Assembly: GCF_014633365.1 (NCBI RefSeq) | Contig: NC_068351.1 | Coordinates: forward strand, 18,465,366 to 18,529,365 | Source of the DNA: Diospyros lotus | Lineage: Eukaryota; Streptophyta; Magnoliopsida; Ericales; Ebenaceae | DNA length: 64,000 nucleotides | Direction of reading: 5' to 3' | Part shown: positions 43,094-55,190 of the stretch, in pieces | Layout: every line of letters begins with the position of its first letter | Numbering within the stretch: position 1 is the first letter of the stretch | Translations under genes and position numbers: made by a program | Notes under the pieces: generated by a model | Seen by the model: the letters and a program-made list of their open reading frames with translations, nothing else | The model's database searches: none | What the model was told of the DNA's origin: nothing

Positions 43094-45203
43094 GAAAAAA
43101 AAATAAATTAGCATTTGCCAATAAAGCCCCTAGATATTTCTGCCTATAATATGAGAAGAAGGGCATTATAATAATTTTGTTGAAGTTGGCGTGCAACTTG
43201 TACGTGGTCCGTTTTCTGTGTGAAAATCTTTTAATTACAGTGCAAATCATCTTCTTCTTTTTCTACTGTTCCATTTTTTTTTTCCTCATCACCTCAGCGT
43301 CTTTCTTCTCCCTTTATTTCGGTTTCATCTCCTTCCTCTTCTCCTCCTTGTGCTATCAATTGAAGCTCAGCAAGGAGAAGGCTCAATCAACTTCAGGCAA
43401 GTTCTTTTTGCCTTCTCATTCACATTTTGTAATCCCTGTATATTTTATCTCTTCTTGAGCAATTGTTTGTTGCCAACCGAGTGACCCACTTGTTTTATAT
43501 ATATATATATATGCACTTTTAGCTTATTTGAATCTTCTGTTCCAGCCGAGCAAAACCATTTTTATATGCATAAATTCGCGCCCACGTTAGCTGCCCTGGT
43601 TCATCGAGCAAACCCACCCCTCTCAGTTTCCGTCCACTTTTATATATGTCTATATGCTTACTTGCAGGTACCATATATATACATATACGCTTGCCTATTT
43701 AATTAGTGTAATGTTTACTTATGCTTAGGGCTTGAGGCACTCAAATAATATACCTATATAAAGGCTTACACATGTTAACACCCTCTGTAAAATTAAAGAC
43801 ACCTAAATATATATATATATATATATGTGCTTAGCACCCACGCCCCCGATAACCCAGTAAATTGAAGTCACCCAATATATATATATATATATATTGCATA
43901 TGCACGTTTAGCACCTATTTAGCCTATGTTTTGTTTAATATCTCTACATGCTATCAAATATGTAAACCCACCTTGAACACAAGGCACCCAAAATAATATA
44001 TATATATATATATACATGTTAAAGCACCCACTGTAAAGCACCCTTTGTAAAGAATTAAAGTTCACCCAAATAAAATAATATAAATATATACATATGTTTA
44101 TGTATACATATGTACGCACCATTGTATTTTTTTTCATGGGCATAACTTATCTATTAAATAATTTTGAATATGACAAACTTATGAGAATTCATATCAAAAC
44201 TTTCCTTATATTTTTAGTCATTAGTTATGGGCAATAAATTAAATGTGTGTAAAGATCAATAGAGCCAATGTGCTTGATGTGGTTCTTTTAGTTGCATGGG
44301 AACTCGAATCACAAATTTGAGACTATTCGTGAAAATGTACTCATCATCAATACGTAATATTAAACTATGAGGATACTTATTTATGCATTTGAGAGCATGG
44401 CATCAAGATTGGTAACCTTGCGTCATTTCATAAATGGCATGTCAAAATATGATATATACACTATTGTTATTAAATTTTGCGCACCTATTATTTTGCGCGG
44501 AGAGAAGGGTATCCTAGAGCACCTGGTGCGGGACGAGGTGGCCATAGCCCGGCAGGTTGGCTCCATATTGAATGTGAGTTTTTACTCTCTTGATGCACTT
44601 GGCATATGTTGTTGATGGCTTGCGAGCCTATGAGATTGGGTACTGATATTAAATTTATATGCACATTTGCATACTGGTACATGGTGGTATGATACATTTA
44701 ACTTGGAATTGATCAAGTCTTAAATTGTGAAACTTGTATACAACTGTTGAGTTCTGGATTACTCTCTTTTGGTGTCACCTTATTCTTGGTTCTTGTTTAT
44801 TGTCCTAGAACTTGCTGAGCCTTGTGGCTCACTTGATCTTCTTTGCCATTCCAGGTAAAGGGAAGGCTATTATTGGGGGCGAATCTAGTGGGACTAAGGC
44901 CTAAGGATAGTGGTGTACGGGGACGCGTCCTAACTTGAAGATCATGTTTAGCGTTTTGGTGAGGTTTGAGATGAAATGATTTTTTTTTGTTTTGTTAGTT
45001 AACATTAGAGCCTCTTAATTATTTTGTATGGCCTTCGAGCCCCAAACTTATGAGATATTGGAAGTGTAACTGAACCTTAATTTAGTTTCTGCTGCTAGTA
45101 ATGAATTAAGTTATTTTATTATGGTTTGTTCTATATCATCTCTGTGATGACCTCCTTTCGAATATCCTATGCTAGCGGGAATATTCGAGGGTGGGCCCTT
45201 ACA
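42708..45203 (+). repeat. 5' LTR of the Tekay-type element
   Basis: 2496 bp, TGTAACGACC to GGGCCCTTACA. It matches 62424-64000 closely, apart from a roughly 45-bp segment near 62732 that is absent here and differences in (TA)n and (TAA)n runs. It contains the CTTGCTGAGCCTTGTGGCTC...CATTCCAGGTAAAG block near 44812-44860. Confidence 0.93.
43043..43092 (+). repeat. (TAA)n microsatellite
   Basis: About 16 uninterrupted TAA units in the 5' LTR. The 3' LTR has a shorter run of about 8 units at 62797-62821. Confidence 0.9.
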
Positions 45204-45207
45204 ATTT

Positions 45208-45219
45208 TGGTATCAGAGC
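45208..45219 (+). other. Primer binding site, initiator tRNA-Met
   Basis: TGGTATCAGAGC, four bases after the LTR end; the common plant retrotransposon primer site. Confidence 0.92.
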
Positions 45220-45332
45220 ATAAGTTAGGAAGTGAGAGGAGTCTCTGTACACCTAGGTTTGGGTAGAGTTAGAATTGTGTTTAATGGTCTAGTAAGCCTA
45301 AGTTAAGATGGAGTACTAAAAGGTCGTTTGGC

Positions 45333-46480
45333 ATGCAGGAAATGAGTGGACGACGAGGAAGACCGCCGACTCGTGCCCGAGGCAACCGAGCCATCCCTAC
45401 TCCAGTTCCTAGACCCATTCCTGAGCCTGTACCTGTTCCTACCCCTACACCTCCACCTGCACCGGCCACTTCAGCGGAGTCAGTGGCAGACTTGCGCCAG
45501 GAGGTTGGTGAGTTGAGGGGCACCATGACTGCTATGTTGAGGCACTTTGAGAATTTTATGGCACATCAGGGAAGGCAGGAGCAAGTACCACCTAGAGCAA
45601 GGAATGAACCAGGCCTGAATGAGAACGTTAATGGTCAGACTTCAAACCCAGTGCCACAGGAGGTGGAGCCCCATGGAGTGGATGGCAATATCGGGAGCCA
45701 GTTGGTACAAAATTTCATGGCACTAAGACCTTTAGAGTTTTGTGGAAGGACCGACGCATTGGTAGTAGAAGAGTGGATGATGGCAATGGAGAAGCATCTT
45801 AGGACGATAGGGTGTAGTGACACCCATAAAGTACAGTAGGCTACATATCTATTTCGAGGAGGAGCCGAGAGGTGGTGGGAGACAGTTCGACAGAGGTTTG
45901 TGGGCAGGGAGCCGTCATGGGCGGTCTTCAGAGAGCTTTTCAATGCCAACTACTTCCCAGCTTGGGTCCGAGATCAGAAGACATATGAGTTTATTGAGCT
46001 GACACAGGGCAATAGGATGGTGGCGCAGTATGAAGAAGAGTTCATCTCTCTGGCACGATTCGCTCCCGAGTTGGTATGTATCGAGGAAAAGAAAGCATCC
46101 AAGTTCCAAAGAGGTCTGCGAGTGGACATTAGATTTCACCTAGCTGGTGCACAGATCACGGATTATGCTACACTAGTGCAGAGGGCACATATCATAAAGA
46201 AGGAGAGGAGTGAGCTAAGGGCAGTTCAGGCAGCCGCTAGGGGATCAGGTTCAGCTCAGGGGCAAGGCAATGACAGGAAAAAGAAGGGAGCACCGAGGTT
46301 TTTTGGTAATGTAGCTGACATTCCTCCCTGCACCACTTGTGGGAAGCGACACCGAGGTGTATGTAAGGCGTGCTACGGTTACGGGCAGTTGGGGCACATA
46401 AAGAATGATTGTCCACAAGGGAAAGGTATAACGGGCAACAGGGAGGTGACTTGCTACCGGTGTGGAAGAAAGGGGCATAC
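45333..46480 (+). pseudogene. gag: Tekay-type gag, with a stop codon and cut by an insertion
   Basis: One reading frame with an in-frame TAG at 45837-45839, probably from CAG (Gln). The N terminus is Arg-rich (MSGRRGRPP) and Pro-rich. The capsid domain follows with RPLEFCGR, then WWETV and the FNANYFPAWVRDQK region typical of Ty3 Gag. The nucleocapsid has one damaged zinc knuckle (ACYGYGQLGHIKNDCP, where the second Cys seems replaced by Tyr), then CYRCGRKGH. That second knuckle is cut at 46480 by the copia LTR, so the frame reads on into foreign sequence (to 46535). The true start may be the ATG at 45342. Gag resumes at about 57011 with a Gln/Gly-rich linker. Confidence 0.9.
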
Positions 46481-47004
46481 TGTTAGAACGGGAGCTATGG
46501 CACACACCAAGAGGGGGGTGAATTGGATATTTTAAAAATCTTGATAGAACTTGAAAACTTTTTGACCCAATTAAGGTTTTAGTGATTTAAAACATAGAAC
46601 ATATAAAATGACAAATGTAAAGCGAGAAGAATAAATGAGACAAAGGATTTATAGTGGTTCGGCTTAAATCAAGCCTAATCCACTACCTTAGCTCCCACTA
46701 AGGATTTTAAACCAATTCACTAAAACCTCCTACTTACACAAGTAGGCCCTCTAGCTACACAAGCTAGGAAATACAACCTCCTACTTAAACCAAGTAGGCC
46801 CTCTAGCTACACAAGCTAGGAAAAACAAGAAGTATACAATTGGAGAGAATCTAAGAGATGAATCTCTTAGTTACAATGTCTCTCAAAATTAAACAAGGCT
46901 TAATTGAATGGATTTACAATGATAGAACAAAGCCTTGGAGAGAAAATACAACAGTGAAAGCACAAAGATTGTAAGCTTCGACACTACAAAAAAACGGGTT
47001 TATT

Positions 47005-47700
47005 GCGGCGGCTTTTTTGCGGCGGTTTTGAAAACCGCCGCAAAACATGGAATTTTGCGGCGGTTTTTCAACCGCCGCAAAATAGGTTTTTTGCGGCGGT
47101 TTATTTAACATTTTGCGGCGGTTTTGAAAAATCGTCGCCAAACTAATTAATTTAAAATAAAAAATTAAATTTAGCGGCGGTTTTGTCAAAACCGCCGCCA
47201 AATTCATTAATAAAAAAATTCAAAAAAATTGAATTTAGCGACGGTTTTGACAAAACCGCCGCTAAATTCGTTAATAATAAAATTGAAAAATAAATTTTGC
47301 GGCGGTTTTAAATAACCGCCGCAAAATTTAGAAATTAAAAAATAAAAAATTAAATTTAGCGGCGGTTTTGTCAAAACCGCCGCCAAATTCATTAATAAAA
47401 AAATTCAAAAAAATTGAATTTAGCGACGGTTTTGACAAAACCGCCGCTAAATTCGTTAATAATAAAATTGAAAAATAAATTTTGCGGCGGTTTTAAATAA
47501 CCGCCGCAAAATTTAGAAATTAAAAAATTAAAAATTAAATTTAGCGGCGGTTTTGTCAAAACCGCCGCCAAATTCATTAATAAAAAAATTCAGAAAAAAT
47601 TAATTTTAGCGGCGGTTTTGTTAAAATCGTCGCAAAATTTAGAAATTAAAAAATAAAAAATTAAATTTAGCGGCGGTTTGGTCAAAAACCGCCGCCAAAT
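47005..47700. repeat. CACTA left subterminal palindromic array
   Basis: More than a dozen GCGGCGGTTTT units, many paired with AAAACCGCCGC a few bases away. A block of about 185 bp is repeated at about 47160-47344 and 47345-47528. The ORFs predicted on the minus strand here are by-products of the repeat. Confidence 0.9.
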
Positions 47701-49737
47701 TCAGAAATTAAAAAAATCAAAAAATAAATTTAAAAAAAAATTAATAATTTAAAATTAAAATTAAATTAAATTTTGCAATATAATCTAAATTTTTTAATTT
47801 TTTAATCAATTTATTTATTTAATTTAATTCAATTAAATTAAATAATTTATTTATTTTAAATTTATCAATTAAATAATATATAAAATGTAAATTTATCAGT
47901 TAATTTATCAATTAAAATTTTAATTTATCAATTAATTTTTTTCCCTCTCAGATTTATAAAATGTAAAATTTTAAAATATTAATTTATAAAATATAAATTT
48001 TTTATCTATAAATATAGAAATTAAATTCTAAATATATAAATTATTATATTTCATGTGCATAAAATATAAAATAAAATATATATACATGTAAACTAATTTA
48101 TATAAAAATTTATAAATTAAAATATATATTAAATGTATAATAATTAATTATTTGTAATAGTTATTAAATATATACAAAATGAAAAAAAGGAGAGGAGAGA
48201 GAGAAAGGGGCGCTTTCATATTTTAAAAAAGAAGTTAGTATATGAATTATATTTTTTTAATGGGAAAAAGTATATTAAAACTGAATTGAATAATATTTAG
48301 AGAATATATATAAATACTATTCTTATATTGAATAGATAATATAAATATTTTTAGATTGATGATAGAGTCAAGAAAAACATATCAAATCTCAAAAAACTTG
48401 TTATATCACATAATTTTATAATAACTTTTTGAATTAAAAATAACAATACATCTAATATGATCAGAATGTACATTTCTCTATATAATATACAAGAATCTCT
48501 ATATATATAGTATATATCAAACATGACTTTGATTAATAATATATTTAGTATTATCTTCATCTATATTGTGTTTTGATTAATCAATAAATGCAATGCATTG
48601 TGTTGTGTTTGATTAATTAAGCATTACAATGTTTGATTAATCATAAATATATATGAATTAATTTAAATTCATATGGTCGAGACATGAAGTTTAAAAAAAC
48701 ACTAACAGTGTCAATGGTTGAGATCAAATACTCAACATATTTTCTTCCCAAAACCATCCCATCCCCCATCACCTCACAAGTATCATAACCACTATCAGAG
48801 AGACAGGCGGCGAGACAGACAGCCGGTCACTTCCCCAAATCCATGGCATGGTCACTTCCTTTTTGATTTTTTCTTTTAACTCCCTCTTTACTTCAAATGT
48901 CTCTTATCACAACCATAGCCATAGCCACTGAGTTCTTTGTGGTCAACGCTCAGATGGCTTGCAATAGTGTAAGTTTTAAAAAACTTAATTGGGCTTAATC
49001 CAAAAGAACTTGACCAGGCTTAATCCGTGAATTAAGCCTGATCTAGTTACTTCGCTTATTCATTTGTTGTGTCTTGGAGGTTATAAAATCAAATTAGGAA
49101 TTAGCTTATTCATTTGTTATCTTTTCTTAAGAAAATAAATAAATTGATAAATAGATGATATTTTAAAAAATTAAAAATCTAATATTACGTCATAATGCCA
49201 AATTTGATGTCTACTTTAGGAGTATTTATTCGATTTAAACTGGTCCAATTTGATCTTAACTAGTCCAAACTATTTTATTTTTTTATAAACAATATATGTA
49301 CATCAGAATAGAGAAAGAAGAAAGGGATGGAATAGGAATTTTAATATTTATTATAAATGCATATTATTAATAAATAATTAATATTGTTTATTATGATAAT
49401 TTAAAATAATATATATATAAGATAATTATTAACAATAAATAACCCTAATTAGTTTTCAATCTTAATTAGATAAGTGGCCAAATTAGATAAAAACTAATTA
49501 CAGCCAACAAGGGAAGGGATGGATAGAAGTTCGATAGATTTATAATATATTTTTAAATAAATATTAATTTGATATAATAATTTAAATTATTTTTTTATTA
49601 TATTATTAATTATCATAATTATAAATTATTATATTTTTATCAATTAAATAATTAATTATATTATTTTTATAAATTATTTTATTATTATTATTTAACAAAT
49701 AAATATTAAAAAAAACAAACAAAAAACTGAAAATGTG

Positions 49738-49828
49738 GGCGGGAATTACTCCCGCCGTCTCTCTCTCCCTCTCTCCTCCCCTCCTTCCCCAAATCCCCAA
49801 ATATAACCCTAACTCACCCCTCTCCCCC

Positions 49829-49861
<33 letters not shown>

Positions 49862-50104
49862 TCTGTGAACTACTCCCGCCGTCGACCCATCCGCCGCCGC
49901 CTCCGCCTTAGCCGCTGCCTCCAGCTCGATCGAACTCCGCCTTCGCCGCTGCCAGATCCGGCTCTGGTCGTCGCTGCTACGTCCGTCGTCGCCGCTGCCT
50001 CCGCCTCTTGTCGCCACAGCAGCCGCCGCCTCCAGCTCGATCGGGCTTCGCCTCCGTCGCTTCCAGATCCGCCTCCGCCTTCATCGCTGCCAGATCCGCC
50101 TCAA
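49738..50104 (+). other. Exon-like GC- and CT-rich segment in the CACTA element
   Basis: An AT-rich background gives way to a CT-rich leader (49750-49862) and a GC-rich frame with Arg/Pro/Ser/Ala-rich coding, including two copies of a CTGCCTCCAGCTCGATCG block. It ends at a plausible donor (CAAAG|GTATAT at 50104/50105). It may be the first exon of the element's own transcript or a captured gene leader. No domain was recognised. Confidence 0.4.
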
Positions 50105-50185
50105 AGGTATATATATTGTGTGTATATGTATTCTGTGTGTATGTATATTCTGTGTGTGTATATATTTTGTGTGTGTATATGTTAA

Positions 50186-52350
50186 CAGTTGGACTTTGAG
50201 TTGTATGTGGTTCAGTTTTTTAATACACAAATTTTACTACAAATATTATAAATAAAAGTAATAACATCTCAAATATATATAATCGCTATCAAAATTGTCC
50301 CAGACATCTATACTTAGTTTAGTTTCAGCAATGGTGTGCATATCGTATGGCCATAAATCCACAAAATGGTAGTTTTCTTGAGTTTTCAGCAATGGTGTGC
50401 ATATCATATATATGCTTTTGTCAATTAAAAAATTTACTTGAAAGAAAGATGTTTTAAAGAGTATATCCATAGATTATTTAAGGGTAACACCGTCACAAAA
50501 TTGTGACATGGCTTTAGAAGTGGGAGAATCAAATTGGTGTGTTCTCCCTTTCTCCAAACCTGCCAGTTAAATCTTTTGAGTTTCTATCAGTTAAAATCTT
50601 TTTAATTAATATCAACCGCAAGACTTCAGCAATTTTCCAAACCTAGAATTGAATAATTTACAATCCTTGGACTTATTACTGTTTTCATGCCCAACTGCTT
50701 TCATTTTGTTGTATTTCCTGTATGCTAAACAGTACTTATAATCCTTGGGTGGGTTATTTGTTATAAATACATTCAATATTTTATTTCCTATCTAATACAT
50801 AGAGCATTTTCTCAAGTATATTGATGTTAGCAAGGAAGTAGGTACATTAGTAATCCTTCCAGATAAAACTATTGAGCACAGCTACAAAAGGTATCAACAT
50901 TTGCTTGCTTTGGGCGGTTTAGTTGCTTGCAACATGGGTTGCCTGTTTTTGTTTTTGTTTTTGCTTTTTTTCCCAACTGAAATCACCTGCAGCAGAATTG
51001 GGCGTGGAAGTTGATGTTTTCTCTAGATGAATGTTGCATTTTTGCTATAGTTTTGGTGTACTCTGTTGGAGATTCTGCAGAAGGTTCTTGGAAAATATTT
51101 CCCCTGGGTTGCTGAGTTGTTAGTTGGTAAGAGAATTGCCTTCACTTGCTTTCGTACTTGAAAGTTTAATTATGTTGTCTTAGCATAGTATTCTTTAAGA
51201 AATTGGAAGTTTTATGGCTGTGACAATATGTTCCAATTATTATTCAAATATTATTTGAAAGTTGATGTTATTTGTGTTAATGTGGCAAGTTAACATGCGA
51301 GATGTTACCTCTTTTGTTATGGTATAGCACCTCTTATCATAAATTAACTCTCTATTGAACACTATATCATGCTGACATAGTACACACCCTACTTTAATTT
51401 TACATGATACAATCCTGCCTCTTAGATGTTGCACACTAGTACAAATCCTGCCTCTTAGATGAGTCCTGTGATTTTATTTTAATTCTTCAAATAGTGGAAC
51501 AGTCATCATTGGAAACTTAATTTGCAGCTTCATGAATGTACAAAACTATTGGTACTTTGATTTACTTCATTGTTTTGTTGAAGTAAATAATGTTTCCTTT
51601 GTATGCAGTAATAGGACTCTCTTCTGTTGTAATGGTGTATACTGAGATTTACAGTACCCATGGGAATTTGCATATTCTTATTTTTACTATTGTAGGGAAC
51701 CAAGGCATTTTGCATGTTCATTTGTCTTATAAATGTAATTATTTATTTTAAATAATTAAACCCATAAGGGAACAAGGCCATCACCATGAATGAGTAACTG
51801 GCAGCGTCACGATGGTTGGATTGCTATTTTGTTCATATATATATATATATATTCTATTGGGAACATATAGATAAATATGTATCCTCATTGGAATGTCCAT
51901 TGGCTATACAATCACTACATCAATAAGCATGGTGTAAGCCGCTAAGTAATTTGCATACATGGAACATATAGATATAGATTTATAGATATAGATATATAGC
52001 AGACTTATGTTTACGCGGACAAAGTTATTAACATTGAGATTGGGTCTTTTACCTCTATCCATATTCTTATCCGTTACTAAATTTGTTGTTGGTGAGATTC
52101 AACAATAACTTTTTTTTTTATAGAGCATATCAGCAACTTGTTCTGTATATGTTCTACTTTGGATTATCTATAAGTGTACACGAGAGAAGCTCTCTAATTC
52201 TTGAAATACCGTGTTAATCCAGTTGTATATTCTTGATTGTATTATGAATTTTTATGAATTGCATTTAAGTGATTGGTGGGTCCATTGTGGGCTTTGTGAA
52301 TTTATTTGGGATAAATGATTTGCTTTAGTGATGTCTAAATTTAAAAGGAG
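50186..52350. other. CACTA interior, intron-like DNA
   Basis: AT-rich with TA-repeats and no open frame longer than about 75 codons. It looks like intron between the exon-like segments of the element. Confidence 0.4.
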
Positions 52351-52365
52351 TATTGAAATTTTGCA

Positions 52366-52880
52366 GAATTCAAAAACAAGTATGAGAAAGCCAAAAAAAA
52401 ATAGGTCTCAAATGTCGGGGGCAGTATGCTTACCTATGGTTCTATTCCCATGTCAGAGTATAAGAAAAAATTGATAATATTTGATATTTTTTATTATTTT
52501 TATTTTACTTAATTATTTTTTAAGAAATAACAATTTTTGTATGAACATTTTTTTTTTCTTACAGTCGAAGCAATTTGTAAGTATACATTACTTATATCTT
52601 TTTATATTATTCTATTATGGTTAATTAATTTTTTGATATTACAACTTATTTCATGTATTTATGATGCTTACAGGCTAACTTTCAAACGCTACAATAGGAG
52701 GCATCATCACACATTGAAGGTAAGTTGCCATTATCGTCGAGCTTATTGGTAGAATAGATACAAGAAGCTATTAAGACAGCTATGAAATCCTTTCACAATC
52801 ACCTGTCAGCCATTCAAGGTAGATTGCCTCTCCCGCCGTCGTCTTCATCATCACCACCCTTAGATCTTTCGGATTATTAA
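52366..52880 (+). pseudogene. Remnant exons of a CACTA ORF1 (En/Spm transposase-associated) protein
   Basis: After a TTTTGCAG acceptor, a frame reads FKNKYEKAKK, then NRSQMSG in a shifted frame, recalling the KxNR...GGS motif of the plant transposase_24 (Ptta/En/Spm) family. The last exon-like piece, 52758-52880, reads IQEAIKTAMKSF, then GRLPLPPSSSSSPP and a stop, like the helical, Ser/Pro-rich end of these proteins. The pieces are out of frame with each other. The family call is tentative. Confidence 0.35.
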
Positions 52881-53429
52881 GAGGATTCGTTATTTGTATG
52901 GATGATAGAATTTATTATGTATTTTACTATTTATGAATGTGTAATTAGTATGGATAGATTTTACAATGTATTTTTAATATTTATGGATGATGTGTATTAC
53001 TTTATGGATTTATTGTATTGTATGAATGATTTTTTTTAGTTCGTATATTGTGTTTATTAGGTTGAATTTTGAAATTTTTAAAAAATTATTATTTTTTAAT
53101 TATATTTATATTTAAGACAGATGTAGAGACGGAAAAATTCGTTATAAAATCTTTATTAAATTACGAAAAAATTATTTTGTAAAAAAATTTGTCTTAAATT
53201 TGAGACGGATTTAGAGACAGAATTTTTTGTCTCCAATTTTTTTTAAAATTGAGACGAATTTTGAGACAAAAAATTTGTCTCAAATTTAAGACGAAAAAAT
53301 TATCTTAAAAATTTCTTGACGGATTTAGAGATAGAAATAGCAGCGATTTTAAAATTGTTGCAAAAATTAAAAAAATTGCTATCAAATTATTTTTTATAAT
53401 TAAATTAAATAATTTAATATTAAATTTAA

Positions 53430-54000
53430 TTAATTTTAACGGCGGTTTTAAAACTGTCATTAAATTTTAAAAATTAAATAATTTAATATTAAATTCAATT
53501 AATTTTAGCGGCGGTTTTAAATCGCCGCTAAATTTTAAAAACCGCCGCTAATTGCGGCAGTTTTCAAACCGTCGCTAATTTAATATTAAATTCAATTAAT
53601 TTTAGCGGCGGTTTTAAACCGCCGCTAAATTTTAAAAACCGCCGCTAATTGCGGCGGTTTTCAAACCGTCGCTAATTTAATATTAAATTCAATTAATTTT
53701 AGCGGCGGTTTTAAACTGCCGCTAAATTTTAAAAATCGCCGCTAATTGCGGCGGTTTTCAAACCGCCGCTAATTTAATATTAAATTCAATTAATTTTAGC
53801 GGCGGTTTTAAACCGCCGCTAAATTTTAAAAACCGCCGCTAAAAATATCACTTAGCGGCGGTTATACCAGCGGTTGCTAAAAACTGCCGTTAAATGCTGC
53901 GCGACGGCTGTATCTGTGGCGGTTTTGGAAACCGCCGCTAAATTACTTAGCGGCGGTTAAAAACCGCCGCTAAATGTAAAAAAAACCGCCGCTAAATGTC
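53430..54000. repeat. CACTA right subterminal palindromic array
   Basis: Four near-identical units of about 117 bp, each with TTTTAGCGGCGGTTTTAAAC and an inverted partner, running to the right terminal repeat. Confidence 0.9.
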
Positions 54001-54189
54001 AGTTTTTTTGTAGTGCGAGTAAAAATGATTTGAACTTCTTTAGATCAACTCGTTCCCATCCATTAGTCTTCTCTTGATCATCCATGACTTGTATTTATAG
54101 GCTTCCCAAAAGATTGAAGAGAAATGTAGCCGTTTGTGACCGTTGGAGTTGAAAAACTAGTCGTTGGAAGCTTTCTGTAAAAGATATAG

Positions 54190-54565
54190 TCGACAGAAGA
54201 AAATGCATAGTTGACTATTTTTACAAATAAAACAGAATATACTCGACAGGAAAAAACGTATAGTCGACTATCTTATAACACAAAAATCCCATAGTCGACA
54301 GATACATATGCACAGTCGACTATTGCAAAAATGTGAAGAAAATTTTGAATTTTATGAACAAAAATAGTCGACAGATGAAAAGGCATAGTCGACTATCCTT
54401 ACTTGATAGTCGACAGATGAAAAAATAGTCGACAGAAGCCTTAAATAGTCGACAGATCAAATCAGCATAGTCGACTATTTTCAGACATAGTCGACAGCAC
54501 TAAACCACATAGTCGACTATCCACAAACATAGTCAACAGAACATAAACACATAGTTGACTATTCT
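54190..54565. repeat. GTCGAC motif array in the copia LTR
   Basis: Alternating ATAGTCGACAGA and ATAGTCGACTAT units at irregular spacing of about 20-45 bp, more than ten in total with a few degenerate (GTCAAC, GTTGAC). They lie upstream of the transcribed part of this minus-strand LTR. Confidence 0.88.
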
Positions 54566-54713
54566 TTTTATAAAAACTGAAACGATAAATGATAACATGA
54601 AAAAGAATATTTTGAATCATAAAATTCTTTAACATTGAAATCTCATAACTTTATTTCATCATCAAAATACAATTGTTTTTCATCATCAAAATTATATCAA
54701 ATGTAAAACATCA

Positions 54714-54935
54714 ATCTCCCCCTTTTTGATGATGACAAAACATTTTATGAAATACCCAAAAGTCTCCCCCTTTTTGTCATAAATCAAAAAGGATAAATTT
54801 GAAAGAATTTTAACACAAGATTAAGAGGGGATTGGGCAAAACATCAATGGGGTAAGAGTACATGTGAGAAAAGATAAATTTTTACAAACTCCCCCTTAAT
54901 AACATATATCAAAAAGATTTATTCTCCCCCTTAAT
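54714..54935 (-). other. Polypurine tract and three further copies (copia)
   Basis: CTCCCCCTT (purine-rich on the minus strand) occurs at about 54716, 54764, 54889 and 54924. The first abuts the LTR and is the functional position. Repeated tracts in the region between pol and the 3' LTR are common in SIRE-like elements. Confidence 0.7.
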
Positions 54936-55190
54936 TTTAGAAACCAATATAAGTTTTCAACAAAATCATAAAGCCACACTTATAACTCAAGATCATCAAA
55001 ACTTATAAACACAGAGAGTTTAAGGATAGAAAATATACCACTAAGATTAAATTTAGCAAACTCTCTTACTCTTAGTTGGTAGAATGAGGAATGATCTTCT
55101 TGTTCACTTCCTCTTTTCTTCATGCTTGATTCATTCATAAATATTTTTCCTTGAATTTCATTTGAATGACAAGCAACCTGCAAAGATAAA

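Larger units (their letters stand above)
46982..54015 (+). mobile_element. CACTA (En/Spm) transposon, 7.0 kb, non-autonomous
   Basis: The terminal inverted repeat CACTACAAAAAAAC is exact at both ends (46982 and 54015), flanked by the 3-bp duplication CGA (46979-46981 and 54016-54018). The subterminal regions (about 47005-47700 and 53430-54000) are packed with GCGGCGGTTTT and AAAACCGCCGC units that pair as palindromes. No TNP2-type transposase is recognisable. Exon-like pieces on the plus strand (50104 donor, about 52366-52450 and 52758-52880) look like decayed parts of the En/Spm ORF1 protein. The element split the 3' LTR of the copia element. Confidence 0.93.

Noticed and set aside
46914..47577. 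Repeated 61-97-aa minus-strand frames containing AVLTKPPLNLIF
   Set aside because: They are translations of the CACTA subterminal repeat, not genes.
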